DNA of 64,000 nucleotides from Kangiella geojedonensis (GTDB taxonomy: Bacteria > Pseudomonadota > Gammaproteobacteria > Enterobacterales > Kangiellaceae): positions 1,550,001 to 1,614,000 of the forward strand of contig NZ_CP010975.1 in NCBI RefSeq assembly GCF_000981765.1, given 5' to 3'. Below, one piece after another: positions 1 to 8,662 of this stretch. The first letter of the stretch is position 1. Each line of letters opens with the position of its first letter. Both the position numbers and the translations under genes were made by a program. Below the pieces are notes generated by a model. The model was not told the origin of the DNA. It ran no database searches and saw nothing but the letters and a program-made list of their open reading frames with translations.

Positions 1-2
1 GC

Positions 3-107
3 TTTGGCATGTCAGAGGGCATGGTTTTAGCCGCAGGTCCGGGTGGCAAAGACTTATGGATAATGAATCCGGATGAGGGCGCGCAACCGGGCATGCGCGT
101 CAAGTAA
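3..107 (+). CDS. metG: Methionyl-tRNA synthetase, C-terminal end (partial)
   Basis: The reading frame enters from the left edge and gives 34 residues before TAA. They contain [14 protein letters not shown] and end in GAQPGMRVK, which is the conserved end of the C-terminal tRNA-binding (EMAP/Trbp111-like OB-fold) domain of dimeric bacterial MetRS. This domain helps dimerise the enzyme and binds tRNA while the catalytic part, outside the window, charges tRNA-Met. The stop is followed 47 nt later by a small membrane protein gene on the same strand. The identification rests on a short but very characteristic stretch. Confidence 0.85.
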   Translation, partial: FGMSEGMVLAAGPGGKDLWIMNPDEGAQPGMRVK

Positions 108-154
108 TTGACTTATAGTATAAGCCTTAGCGAGAACAGCATAAGAGAATAGCC

Positions 155-673
155 ATGATTAATGATTCTACTCAACCAATGCAGCTAGAAGCTGAAACCG
201 TTATCACGACTTTTGAAAACTACGGTATGGCTTGGGGGCTATATATTGGGTTAACGTTGTTACTCGCGGGCTTGGTTTGGTTTGCATTCCGCAAGCAACA
301 TTTCTTGCTAAAGTGGTTTTTCGCCTCTGTGATTTTGGCTGGAGCTTTATGCTTCGGCCATCCCGCAGAAAATGTTGAAACCTACTCCCCTCTTATCCTC
401 AACACCATGGTCGAATTGTTTGATGGCAACACTGAACAATTCATGAGCGACATCAAGTTTATAGTTCTGGTATGGGGAATATTGTTTATTGTAGGTGTTG
501 GCGTTTGGTTACTGGTTCGTTACCTACGCAAGGATAAAGACGACTCTGGTAAAGCTGAAAGGCAGCCACGAAAGCCAGCCAAAGCTAGAAAAGAAAAAGC
601 CTCCAAAGAAACATCGAATAAAGATAAGCCAATGGCGACTCCTGTAGAGCCAACCATCGGCGATGACGTCTAA
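155..673 (+). CDS. Small membrane protein of unknown function
   Basis: 172 residues; I do not recognise the family. Three hydrophobic spans are visible, at about residues 25-45, 50-67 and 100-122. A short loop lies between spans 2 and 3 (about residues 68-100, containing HPAENVETYSP). The cytoplasmic-type C-terminal tail (about 123-172) is rich in Lys, Arg, Glu and Ser and probably disordered. The gene lies 47 nt after metG on the same strand and ends 3 nt before the convergent ggt stop, so it is likely co-transcribed with metG. The ORF fills the interval cleanly and has membrane-protein composition, which supports it being real. No function can be assigned. Confidence 0.6.
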   Translation: MINDSTQPMQLEAETVITTFENYGMAWGLYIGLTLLLAGLVWFAFRKQHFLLKWFFASVILAGALCFGHPAENVETYSPLILNTMVELFDGNTEQFMSDIKFIVLVWGILFIVGVGVWLLVRYLRKDKDDSGKAERQPRKPAKARKEKASKETSNKDKPMATPVEPTIGDDV

Positions 674-676
674 TTA

Positions 677-2401
677 TTAATACCCTGTGGCTTCAGCATT
701 AGGCCTTCTCGGATCTGCAGCACCGTAAATATAATCTTCAATCTGTATCGACTGAGTGGCACCGATGGTGCTGCTACGTTTGACTTTGTAGCCCATAGTT
801 TCTAGCAAATCGACGGTATCTTGATTGAGCTCCTTTTCGACAAATAGTACGTCAGGGAGCCATTGATGATGAAAACGTGGCGTATGTGTCGCTGAAGCAA
901 TATTCATATCATGGTCAATGACGTTGCTGATAATTTGCAGTACCGCCGTGATAATACGGCTTCCGCCCGGACTTCCCGTTACTAGTTTCAGCTTTCCATC
1001 TTTAAACACCATCACTGGCGTCATAGAGCTAAGTGGTCGCTTATTCGGTTCAATAGCGTTTGCCTCACCACCAATCAGTCCATAGCCATTCGGCGTGCCA
1101 GGTTTCGCGGAAAAGTCATCCATCTCGTTATTCAAGAGAATACCTGTGCCATCAGCGACTAGGCCAGTCCCGAACGAATAGTTTAGTGTGTAAGTATTAG
1201 AAACCGCATTACCCCACTGATCGACGACGGATATTTGGGTTGTTTCAGGGCTTTCTGACGCAGATGGAACGCCCGGCTGAATATCAGTTGACGGAGTTAC
1301 TTTATCAAGACTGATCTTCTTGGCAATTTTACTTCCGTATTCTTTGCTGGTTAACCATTCGACAGGAACATCGTAAAAGTCGCTGTCGCCTAAATGCTTA
1401 CTTCGATCGGCATACGCATACTTCATGCTTTCAGCCATTAAGTGAATCGTTTTAGCGGTATTTGAGCCCAGCTCAGCCAATGGGAAGTGCTCCAACACAT
1501 TGAGCATTTGGACAATATGCACACCGCCTGAGCTCGGCAGAGGCATGGCGACAATATCATGATCACGATATCGCCCTCGGATTACCTCACGGATGCTCGG
1601 TTGATAACTCATCAAGTCTTGCTGAGTAATAATCCCACCATGCTTTTCCATAGCCGCAACTAACTTTTCGCCAACCTCGCCTTGATAAAAAGCTTTCGCA
1701 CCATGTTGCTGGATCTGTTTTAAAGACCAAGCAAGATCAGGCTGCGTGAAGCGCTCACCAAGTTTATAGGTTGAACCATCACTCTTGTAAAACACTTGCT
1801 TAGTCGCTTCCGCTTGACTTAAGTGAGTTCTCCGCCTTTCGAGCTTCGAAGCCAAGTCCCAGTTCATAACAAAACCATCTTCAGCCAGTCGAATCGCAGG
1901 CTCCACCAGATCTTTCCATGGTAATTTGCCATACTTTTTATGCGCTAATTCAAAACCAGCTACTGTTCCTGGAACGCCGACTGATAAATAACTAAAGCGA
2001 GCCTTTTGACGATCGACATTACCATCAGAATCTAAATACATATCCTTGTGGGCATTAGCTGGCGCTTTTTCACGATAATCGATAGCGACAGTTTCACCAC
2101 TTTCTGCGTCATGGACTAACATAAAGCCACCACCGCCGATATTTCCAGCGACAGGCAACACCACAGCCAAAGCAAAGCCGGAGGCAATAGTCGCATCAAC
2201 GGCATTCCCGCCTTTTTGCAAGATATCACGGCCAACTCTGCTCGCTAGATATTGACGAGTCACCACCATACCGTTTTGAGCAACCGTTGGGTGATGGCTA
2301 CTTTGGTAGTCAATAATACTAGGTAAACTACTATCCGCGACGGCTTGAGAGCTTAGAGCAACAAAGATAGTGCTGGTTAGTGTGAGTAATAACTTCTTCA
2401 T
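677..2401 (-). CDS. ggt: Gamma-glutamyltransferase (glutathione hydrolase)
   Basis: An Ntn-hydrolase that cleaves the gamma-glutamyl bond of glutathione in the periplasm and transfers or hydrolyses the glutamyl group. The precursor cuts itself before a Thr into large and small subunits. The nucleophile is the second Thr of ETTQISVVD (about residue 388 from the ATG), followed by TYTLNYSFGTG and NNEMDDFSAKPG, all family hallmarks. The later PLSSMTPVM and TGSPGG segments form the active-site and oxyanion region. A signal peptide (KKLLLTLTSTIFVALSSQAVA) is present. I start at the ATG at 2401; a TTG two codons upstream is also open. About 574 residues is the normal family length. It is convergent with the preceding small gene, and divergent from rsxA across ~215 bp. 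Confidence 0.93.
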   Translation of the reverse strand: MKKLLLTLTSTIFVALSSQAVADSSLPSIIDYQSSHHPTVAQNGMVVTRQYLASRVGRDILQKGGNAVDATIASGFALAVVLPVAGNIGGGGFMLVHDAESGETVAIDYREKAPANAHKDMYLDSDGNVDRQKARFSYLSVGVPGTVAGFELAHKKYGKLPWKDLVEPAIRLAEDGFVMNWDLASKLERRRTHLSQAEATKQVFYKSDGSTYKLGERFTQPDLAWSLKQIQQHGAKAFYQGEVGEKLVAAMEKHGGIITQQDLMSYQPSIREVIRGRYRDHDIVAMPLPSSGGVHIVQMLNVLEHFPLAELGSNTAKTIHLMAESMKYAYADRSKHLGDSDFYDVPVEWLTSKEYGSKIAKKISLDKVTPSTDIQPGVPSASESPETTQISVVDQWGNAVSNTYTLNYSFGTGLVADGTGILLNNEMDDFSAKPGTPNGYGLIGGEANAIEPNKRPLSSMTPVMVFKDGKLKLVTGSPGGSRIITAVLQIISNVIDHDMNIASATHTPRFHHQWLPDVLFVEKELNQDTVDLLETMGYKVKRSSTIGATQSIQIEDYIYGAADPRRPNAEATGY

Positions 2402-2520
2402 AAACAAATACAGGAATTCAGCGTTTGCATTAGTCTAACCATCCAGACTTCAAAATTCACCCTCATTATCTGGATTATGCTTATTCATTTTGTTAATAAG
2501 GATCGGACAAACAGTTGCGG

Positions 2521-2549
2521 TTGTTTCAAGCGACGCTATCTAGCATAAT
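2521..2549 (+). promoter_or_regulatory. Candidate sigma-70 promoter for the rsx operon
   Basis: TTGTTT (2521-2526), a 17-bp spacer and CATAAT (2544-2549) stand about 67 nt before the rsxA ATG. Each hexamer matches consensus at four or five positions. The assignment is from pattern only. No FNR, SoxR or Fur box was obvious nearby. Confidence 0.35.
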
Positions 2550-2615
2550 ATAAGGACTTTTGAGACCTACTTAGATTTTGCAAAAAGTCTAGCAAAAACA
2601 AGGCTTTTACTTTTC

Positions 2616-3197
2616 ATGGGCGATTATTTACTGCTCTTTATTGGTACCGTTTTAGTCAACAATTTTGTGTTGGTAAAGTTTTTAGGACTTTGCCCTTTTA
2701 TGGGTGTGTCTGGAAAGCTTGAGACGGCTATTGGTATGTCAGTCGCCACCACATTTGTTTTAACGCTGGCCTCTGCCCTGAGCTATATCGTGAACACCTA
2801 TATTCTCGCGCCTATGGGAATGGAGTATCTGCAAACGCTATCCTTTATTTTGGTGATTGCTGTTATGGTGCAATTAACTGAAATGATCATTCATAAAACC
2901 AGTCCGATTCTTTATCGTTTACTGGGCATCTTTTTACCACTGATTACCACCAACTGCGCAGTATTAGGCGTTGCTTTATTAAACATTAATGAGCAGCACA
3001 ACTTTGTGCAGTCTGTAGTCTATGGTTTTGGTGCCGCCGTCGGCTTTTCTTTAGTCTTAGTTTTGTTCGCTGCCATGCGCGAACGATTGGCCGCAGCGGA
3101 CGTGCCGGTACCGTTTAAAGGCGCATCGATAGCCATGATTACCGCTGGCCTAATGTCATTAGCCTTTATGGGCTTCTCTGGCTTGGTCAAACTGTAG
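2616..3197 (+). CDS. rsxA: Electron transport complex subunit RsxA/RnfA
   Basis: Integral membrane subunit of the Rnf/Rsx complex, which couples ferredoxin and NAD(H) redox chemistry to ion movement; in E. coli the complex keeps SoxR reduced. At 193 residues with about six hydrophobic spans it matches the usual RnfA length. Family hallmarks include the N-terminal [20 protein letters not shown] and GLCPFMG, and the central [16 protein letters not shown]; the TNCA segment holds a membrane Cys implicated in metal binding in the RnfA/RnfE pair. It is the first gene of rsxABCDGE-nth and lies 7 nt before rsxB. The Shine-Dalgarno is weak (AAGG about 13 nt upstream). Confidence 0.95.
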   Translation: MGDYLLLFIGTVLVNNFVLVKFLGLCPFMGVSGKLETAIGMSVATTFVLTLASALSYIVNTYILAPMGMEYLQTLSFILVIAVMVQLTEMIIHKTSPILYRLLGIFLPLITTNCAVLGVALLNINEQHNFVQSVVYGFGAAVGFSLVLVLFAAMRERLAAADVPVPFKGASIAMITAGLMSLAFMGFSGLVKL

Positions 3198-3204
3198 GCT
3201 CCTT

Positions 3205-3771
3205 ATGGACTTAATTACCGCTGTCATTATTCTTGCAGTGCTTGGCCTGGTGTTTGGTGGGATGCTTGGTTTCGCCTCGATTAAATTTAAGGTCGAAGGC
3301 GATCCAATTGTTGAGCAAATTGATGAAATTCTACCCCAAACTCAATGCGGCCAATGTGGCTATCCGGGCTGTAAACCTTACGCTGAAGCGATTGCTAACG
3401 GCGATGAAATTAATAAGTGTCCACCAGGCGGTGAAGCTGGCGTCAAAGCGTTAGCAGACTTATTGGGACGCGAAGTCATTCCTTTGGATGAAGAACGTGG
3501 CGAGGAGAAGCCTCCTAGTGTTGCTTACATTCGCGAAGACGAGTGCATTGGTTGCACTAAATGCATTCAGGCCTGTCCCGTCGACGCAATTCTTGGCGCA
3601 CCCAAATTAATGCACACCGTCATTATCGACGAGTGTACCGGTTGTGATTTGTGTGTAGAGCCCTGCCCTGTAGACTGCATTGATATGGTTGAGCTGCCTC
3701 AGACGATTTCAAGTTGGAAGTGGCAACAACCCGATCAAATGATCCCAGTTAAAGAATTAGAGGCGAGCTAA
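3205..3771 (+). CDS. rsxB: Electron transport complex iron-sulfur subunit RsxB/RnfB
   Basis: Membrane-anchored ferredoxin-like subunit that relays electrons to the flavin subunits. The order is an N-terminal helix (residues 5-24), a 4Fe-4S domain with C48-x2-C51-x4-C56 plus C72, then two ferredoxin clusters, [12 protein letters not shown] (C114, C117, C120, C124) and [12 protein letters not shown] (C144, C147, C150, C154). All twelve expected cysteines are present. Its 188 residues are typical. The stop overlaps the rsxC start (TAATG), so translation is probably coupled. Confidence 0.96.
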   Translation: MDLITAVIILAVLGLVFGGMLGFASIKFKVEGDPIVEQIDEILPQTQCGQCGYPGCKPYAEAIANGDEINKCPPGGEAGVKALADLLGREVIPLDEERGEEKPPSVAYIREDECIGCTKCIQACPVDAILGAPKLMHTVIIDECTGCDLCVEPCPVDCIDMVELPQTISSWKWQQPDQMIPVKELEAS

Positions 3772-5387
3772 TGGAACGATCGAGTTTTGTCTCAGAAATA
3801 CCGATTTATGCTATTCCGGGAGGCATTCACCCAGAAGAACATAAAACACGCTCCAATCAAGCTGACATACGCCGCTTACCTTTAGCTGAAGAGTTAGTGA
3901 TCAACCTAAAAGGTCAAGCTGGCAACCGCTCAATTCCTGTAGTTCAAGTTGGTGACAAGGTGCTTAAAGGTCAGGTTATCGCTGAATGTGACGGCATTTT
4001 CAGTGCCTATCAGCATGCGCCTACCTCTGGTGAAATCATCGCGATAGAAAATCGCACTATTGCACACCCTTCAGGCTTAGATGATCTTTGCATCGTGCTT
4101 AAACCTGATGGTGACGATCAATGGTGCGAGTTAGCGCCCTCGTCCAACATTGAGGAAATGGATCGTGAAGCGGTACTGGCGCAAATCTTTGAAAAAGGCA
4201 TTGTTGGCCTTGGTGGCGCTTCATTTCCAAGCCATATCAAACTCAAGCAACACGAGGGGATTCACACGCTCATCATCAACGCAGCTGAGTGCGAACCCTA
4301 TATTACCTGCGACGATAAACTGCTACAGGAACATGCGCACGACGTCCTTCTCGGTGCAGAAATAATCAGTAAGCTGTATCACGATATCGACATCATCGTC
4401 GGCATTGAAGATAACAAACCGCAGGCGATAGACGCGGTCCTGCAAGCCCGCGAGGGACTTGAGTTAAATAATATCAAGCTAGGCGTGGTTCCGACCAAAT
4501 ACCCGAGTGGCGGCGAGAAACAGTTAATTCAACTGCTCACGGGCAAAGAAGTCCCTCATGGCAAGTTGCCTGCGGACTTAGGCCTTGTGATGCATAACGT
4601 TGGTACCTGCTATGCCATTCATCAAGCACTGACGGAAGGTAAGCCATTAGTCGAGCGATTAGTCACGTTAACCGGCGATAATTGCAAGAATCCGGGAAAC
4701 TACTGGCTACCTTTTGGCACACCGGTTAAGCACCTCGTTCAAGCGACAGGCTCAGAGAATCCCAAGCGATTAATCATGGGCGGTCCAATGATGGGCTACC
4801 AGCTGCCTAGCGCCGACGTTGGTATTGTTAAAGCGACTAACTGTATCATCATGTCGGCAGAAGGCGAGCTTGGTTTGGATCAGACAGCCCTGCCCTGCAT
4901 TCGTTGCGGTGCTTGTATGGATGCTTGTCCTGCATCACTTTTGCCCCAGCAGCTGTACTGGCATGCTCAAGCGGATGAATTCGACAAAGCCGAAGAGTAT
5001 GACTTGTTTGACTGCATCGAGTGTGGTGCCTGCGCGTATGTCTGCCCAAGCCATATTCCTTTGGTACAACACTATCGTTATGCGAAGTCGACTATCCGCA
5101 ATAACCGCGTGGAAAAAATCAAAGCCGAGAAAGCACGTGAACGTTATGAAGCTAGACAGGAGCGGCTTGAGCGTGTGAAGCGAGAAAAAGCAGAACGCCA
5201 CCGCAAAGCAGCTGAAGCTCGTAAAAAAGCCGCGGAAGAAGCGGGAAAAAAGGATGCTAAAAAAGCGGCAGTACAAGCGGCACTTGCCCGCGTTAAAGCA
5301 AAGAAAGAAGCACAGCAGTCTACCCCAAACGAAGCTGACCCTGACCAGAGCCAAGCTGACGACAATAACTCAGAAGGAAATAACTAA
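3771..5387 (+). CDS. rsxC: Electron transport complex subunit RsxC/RnfC
   Basis: Peripheral subunit that carries NADH/FMN binding (Nqo1-like fold) and two 4Fe-4S clusters. The N-terminal domain has PGGIHPEEHK; the FMN/NAD core has GLGGASFPSHIK and INAAECEPYIT. The clusters are CIRCGACMDACP (about residues 376-387) and CIECGACAYVCP (about 415-426). From about residue 455 the tail is a charged Lys/Ala/Glu/Arg coiled-coil rich in AEKARER and RKKAAEEAGKK patterns. This tail varies in length across species; 538 residues is shorter than the E. coli protein. The start overlaps the rsxB stop by one base, and the stop overlaps the rsxD start the same way. Confidence 0.96.
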   Translation: MERSSFVSEIPIYAIPGGIHPEEHKTRSNQADIRRLPLAEELVINLKGQAGNRSIPVVQVGDKVLKGQVIAECDGIFSAYQHAPTSGEIIAIENRTIAHPSGLDDLCIVLKPDGDDQWCELAPSSNIEEMDREAVLAQIFEKGIVGLGGASFPSHIKLKQHEGIHTLIINAAECEPYITCDDKLLQEHAHDVLLGAEIISKLYHDIDIIVGIEDNKPQAIDAVLQAREGLELNNIKLGVVPTKYPSGGEKQLIQLLTGKEVPHGKLPADLGLVMHNVGTCYAIHQALTEGKPLVERLVTLTGDNCKNPGNYWLPFGTPVKHLVQATGSENPKRLIMGGPMMGYQLPSADVGIVKATNCIIMSAEGELGLDQTALPCIRCGACMDACPASLLPQQLYWHAQADEFDKAEEYDLFDCIECGACAYVCPSHIPLVQHYRYAKSTIRNNRVEKIKAEKARERYEARQERLERVKREKAERHRKAAEARKKAAEEAGKKDAKKAAVQAALARVKAKKEAQQSTPNEADPDQSQADDNNSEGNN

Positions 5388-6463
5388 TGGCTTTACTGTC
5401 ATCGCCGTTTGCTAAAAAAACAAACTCCGTCACTCAAATGATGTTGTGGGTGATTGGCGCGACAGTGCCTGGCTTACTGGTTATGATTTATTTCTTCGGC
5501 TTTGGCGTGTTGGTTAACCTCTTAATTGCGTGCACAACAGCCATAGTGACCGAAGCATTGGTACTCAAATTACGTCAACGCCCCATTGCACCGATTCTAT
5601 GGGATGGTAGTGCTTTAGTGACCGCTTGGTTAATCGCGCTAGCATTACCTCCCCTTCTTCCTTGGTGGATGACGGTCTTGGGCACCGCTTTTGCCATTGT
5701 TTTCGCCAAGCATGTCTATGGTGGGCTAGGAAACAATATATTTAATCCAGCCATGGTTGGGTATGTCTTACTACTAATTTCGTTTCCGCTCGAAATGACC
5801 ACTTGGTTGCCGCCTCAGTCTTTGGCGGAAAATCCAGTCGGGCTGGTTGAAGCTGTTAGTATCATTTTTACGGGCTCAGCGTCGAATGAAGCGACTATTG
5901 ACCTGCTAAAGCAAGGGGTGGATGGTTACACCATGGCAACGCCACTCGACCATATCAAAACTGAACTGGCTCAAGGCTACCGTATCCCTGAGGCGGAAAC
6001 AGCACCGATTATCCATGGCCTATCAGGTGTAGGCTGGCAGTGGGTTAACCTTGCATTCCTTGTGGGTGGCATTGCACTGATGGCCAAAAAAGTCATTGGT
6101 TGGCAAATCCCTATTGCTGTACTGCTGGGCATGGGCTTAATTTCACTACCGCTATTCTTCGCCAACAGTGACTACTATCTATTCCCGATGTTTCATGGCT
6201 TTGCCGGAGCGACCATGCTAGGCGCCTTTTTCATCGCTACCGATCCGGTCACCGCCTCAACCACCCCCAAAGGGCGCTGGATATTCGGTTTAGGTATTGG
6301 CGCCATTACCGTACTAATTCGGACCTTCGGTGGCTATCCCGATGCGATTGCTTTTGCCGTATTGCTGATGAACATGGCAGTGCCGATGATTGATTATTAC
6401 ACTAAGCCGCGAACCTATGGGCATGCCGCAAAAAAACGCAAAGCTGACGGAGGAGCACAATAA
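5387..6463 (+). CDS. rsxD: Electron transport complex membrane flavoprotein RsxD/RnfD
   Basis: Polytopic membrane subunit (358 residues, about 9-10 hydrophobic spans) that carries covalently bound FMN through a Thr phosphoester bond. The expected attachment segment is DGYTMATPLDHIK, and the second Thr (about residue 185) aligns with the flavinylated Thr of characterised RnfD. NIFNPAMVGYVLLL and ATDPVTASTTPKGRWIFG are further hallmarks of the RnfD/NqrB family. Both ends overlap neighbouring genes by one base (TAATG), indicating a tightly coupled operon. Confidence 0.95.
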   Translation: MALLSSPFAKKTNSVTQMMLWVIGATVPGLLVMIYFFGFGVLVNLLIACTTAIVTEALVLKLRQRPIAPILWDGSALVTAWLIALALPPLLPWWMTVLGTAFAIVFAKHVYGGLGNNIFNPAMVGYVLLLISFPLEMTTWLPPQSLAENPVGLVEAVSIIFTGSASNEATIDLLKQGVDGYTMATPLDHIKTELAQGYRIPEAETAPIIHGLSGVGWQWVNLAFLVGGIALMAKKVIGWQIPIAVLLGMGLISLPLFFANSDYYLFPMFHGFAGATMLGAFFIATDPVTASTTPKGRWIFGLGIGAITVLIRTFGGYPDAIAFAVLLMNMAVPMIDYYTKPRTYGHAAKKRKADGGAQ

Positions 6464-7122
6464 TGCTGAGCAAAGTTATCAGTAAAAACGCTCTCATCCT
6501 AGCTGCGTTTGCCGCTGTTTGCGTAGGCTTAATCGCCGTTACCTATTTCATCACGCGCGACACAATCGCCGGCGAGATGAAGGCTGCGCTAGCGCGGACT
6601 CTTGACGATCTGGTGCCCGCTGACCAATACAACAACGATGTTCACCACGACTGTACGCTTATTCCTGCTGATTCGGATTTAGGCAATACAAATCCACGCC
6701 AAGTCTATCGCATGTTTAACGATAACGTACCCGTCGCTTTAGTGATGGAAACAGTCGCGCCAAATGGCTACAGCGGTAAAATACGCATGGTGTTAGGCGT
6801 CTATTACGATGGTACCATTGCCGGTCTCAGAGTGACCGAACACAAAGAAACACCAGGACTCGGCGATAAAGTTGAAGTCAAAAAAAGCGACTGGATTTTA
6901 AGTTTCGAAGGAAAGTCACTTAACAACCCACAGATTGAGAAGTGGAAAGTCAAAAAAGACGGCGGCGCCTTCGACGCCTTTACAGGGGCGACAATCACGC
7001 CAAGAGCAGTTGTAGGACAAGTCGCGAAAGCCCTAGAATACTTTGGTGACAATAAAGACACCTTATTTAACGCCCCTAAAAACTGTGTTAATCCATCTGG
7101 TCAGCCGGTAGAGTCGTCATGA
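6463..7122 (+). CDS. rsxG: Electron transport complex flavoprotein RsxG/RnfG
   Basis: Periplasm-facing flavin subunit (219 residues) anchored by one N-terminal helix (about 8-29). The FMN-binding domain contains [28 protein letters not shown] and [13 protein letters not shown]. The Thr of TGAT (about residue 177) is the position that carries FMN in RnfG and NqrC. It starts in a one-base overlap with rsxD and overlaps rsxE by four bases (ATGA). Confidence 0.95.
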   Translation: MLSKVISKNALILAAFAAVCVGLIAVTYFITRDTIAGEMKAALARTLDDLVPADQYNNDVHHDCTLIPADSDLGNTNPRQVYRMFNDNVPVALVMETVAPNGYSGKIRMVLGVYYDGTIAGLRVTEHKETPGLGDKVEVKKSDWILSFEGKSLNNPQIEKWKVKKDGGAFDAFTGATITPRAVVGQVAKALEYFGDNKDTLFNAPKNCVNPSGQPVESS

Positions 7123-7820
7123 GTGATATCGATAACAAAACCATCATCAAAAACGGCCTTTGGGACAATAACCCTGCCTTGGTTCAGTTGCTTGGTCTCT
7201 GCCCACTACTGGCGGTGAGCAATACCTTTATCAATGGCCTAGGCCTTGGCTTAGCCACCTTGTTAGTCCTTGCCGGGTCAAATGCTTCCGTTTCTCTAGT
7301 AAGACACTATATTCCCAAAGACATTCGTATCCCTATTTTCGTCATGATGATTGCCAGTTTCGTGACCAATATTGGTTTATTGATGAATGCTTATACCTAC
7401 GACCTGTATTTAACACTCGGTATCTTCATCCCGTTAATCGTGACCAATTGCGCTATTATTGGCCGAGCAGAGGCTTTTGCTTCAAAAAACAGCTTCTTTC
7501 CATCGCTACTTGACGGCATCATGCAGGGACTCGGCTTCACAGCGGTACTCTGCACTTTAGGTGGCTTGCGTGAAATGATTGGTCAAGGCACCCTCTTTTC
7601 AGGCGCTGAACAACTTCTCGGTAGTTGGGCAAGTCATTTAGAAATATCTTTCTACCTTACCGATGCTAAGTTTTTATTCGCTATATTGCCACCAGGCGCT
7701 TTTGTCGCGCTCGGTATATTGATCGCCATTAAAAACATCATCGACAGTCGAGCTGCAGAAAAAGCAAAACAAAGAACGAATAATCAAAATATCAGTGGGG
7801 ACATCATCACCAATGAATAA
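7119..7820 (+). CDS. rsxE: Electron transport complex subunit RsxE/RnfE
   Basis: Second small integral membrane subunit, paralogous to RsxA (233 residues, about six spans). Hallmarks are [23 protein letters not shown] near the N-terminus and [20 protein letters not shown] in the middle. The TNCA Cys mirrors that of RsxA and lies where the pair is thought to form a transmembrane redox site. It overlaps rsxG by four bases at its start. Its last eight bases hold the nth start codon, the same rsxE-nth order seen in enterics. Confidence 0.95.
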   Translation: MSDIDNKTIIKNGLWDNNPALVQLLGLCPLLAVSNTFINGLGLGLATLLVLAGSNASVSLVRHYIPKDIRIPIFVMMIASFVTNIGLLMNAYTYDLYLTLGIFIPLIVTNCAIIGRAEAFASKNSFFPSLLDGIMQGLGFTAVLCTLGGLREMIGQGTLFSGAEQLLGSWASHLEISFYLTDAKFLFAILPPGAFVALGILIAIKNIIDSRAAEKAKQRTNNQNISGDIITNE

Positions 7821-8448
7821 AGCGAAACGCCAAGAGATATTTGAGCGATTACGTGAGCAAAATCCTAACCCGCAAACCGAGCTCGAATACAACTCGACCT
7901 TTGAGCTACTAATCGCCGTAATCCTTTCTGCTCAAGCTACCGACGTCGGAGTTAACAAAGCCACGCGCAAGCTTTACCCTGTCGCCAATACGCCAGAAGC
8001 CATTTATAAGCTCGGCGAAGAAGGACTAAAGGAGTACATCAAAACCATTGGTTTATTTAACAGCAAAGCTAAAAACGTCATATCCTGCTGTAAAGATCTG
8101 ATAGAAAAGCACGACTCAGTTGTGCCCGACAACCGTAAAGATCTAGAAGCCTTAGCTGGGGTTGGTCGCAAAACGGCGAATGTTGTTCTCAATACGGCTT
8201 TCCGCCAGCCCGCAATGGCGGTCGATACCCATATATTCAGAGTTTCAAACCGTACCAAAATTGCCCCTGGTAAAACGGTTAGAAAAGTTGAAGATGCCCT
8301 GCTTAAGTTTGTCCCTAAAGAATTTATACTGGATGCACACCATTGGTTGATTCTCCATGGTCGCTACACCTGCGTTGCCCGTAAGCCTCGCTGCGGCTCC
8401 TGTATTATTGAAGATTTGTGTGAATTCAAAGAAAAAACTTCTGATTAA
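7813..8448 (+). CDS. nth: Endonuclease III
   Basis: DNA glycosylase/AP lyase that removes oxidised pyrimidines in base excision repair. The helix-hairpin-helix [14 protein letters not shown] contains the catalytic Lys, and [13 protein letters not shown] the catalytic Asp. The C-terminal 4Fe-4S loop is C-x6-C-x2-C-x5-C ([17 protein letters not shown]). I chose the ATG at 7813 ([10 protein letters not shown]), which gives 211 residues, the E. coli length; an upstream in-frame GTG at 7795 would add six unlikely residues. It overlaps rsxE by eight bases, so it belongs to the rsx transcript. Confidence 0.96.
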   Translation: MNKAKRQEIFERLREQNPNPQTELEYNSTFELLIAVILSAQATDVGVNKATRKLYPVANTPEAIYKLGEEGLKEYIKTIGLFNSKAKNVISCCKDLIEKHDSVVPDNRKDLEALAGVGRKTANVVLNTAFRQPAMAVDTHIFRVSNRTKIAPGKTVRKVEDALLKFVPKEFILDAHHWLILHGRYTCVARKPRCGSCIIEDLCEFKEKTSD

Positions 8449-8539
8449 CCTGCAAAACTCTCTCACTGCTCCTATCAGATGCTTAATTTTTGATCAATAA
8501 GTGATCTTTGCCTCACTTTTGATATACTCGGACGCTGTA

Positions 8540-8555
8540 TGTGAAAAATATCACA
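8540..8555. promoter_or_regulatory. CRP-like site, TGTGA-N6-TCACA
   Basis: TGTGAaaaataTCACA is a perfect match to the CRP half-site pair with the right 6-bp spacing and A/T-rich flanks. It sits 123 bp before the M6 protease start. A candidate -10 (TATTAT, 8609-8614) would place the site centre near -73, suitable for class I activation. That this CRP acts here is inference. Confidence 0.7.
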
Positions 8556-8662
8556 TAAATTGGCTCCTATTTCTCTGCATACTACGTACGAAGAAGTTAG
8601 TAGGCACTTATTATAGAGAAGCGGTCAATTAAGCAATACACACAATTGAAACACAGGAAATC

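Noticed and set aside
4849..5365. Minus-strand ORFs inside rsxC
   Set aside because: They are antisense readings of the strongly biased Lys/Ala/Glu-coding tail of rsxC, with implausible compositions.
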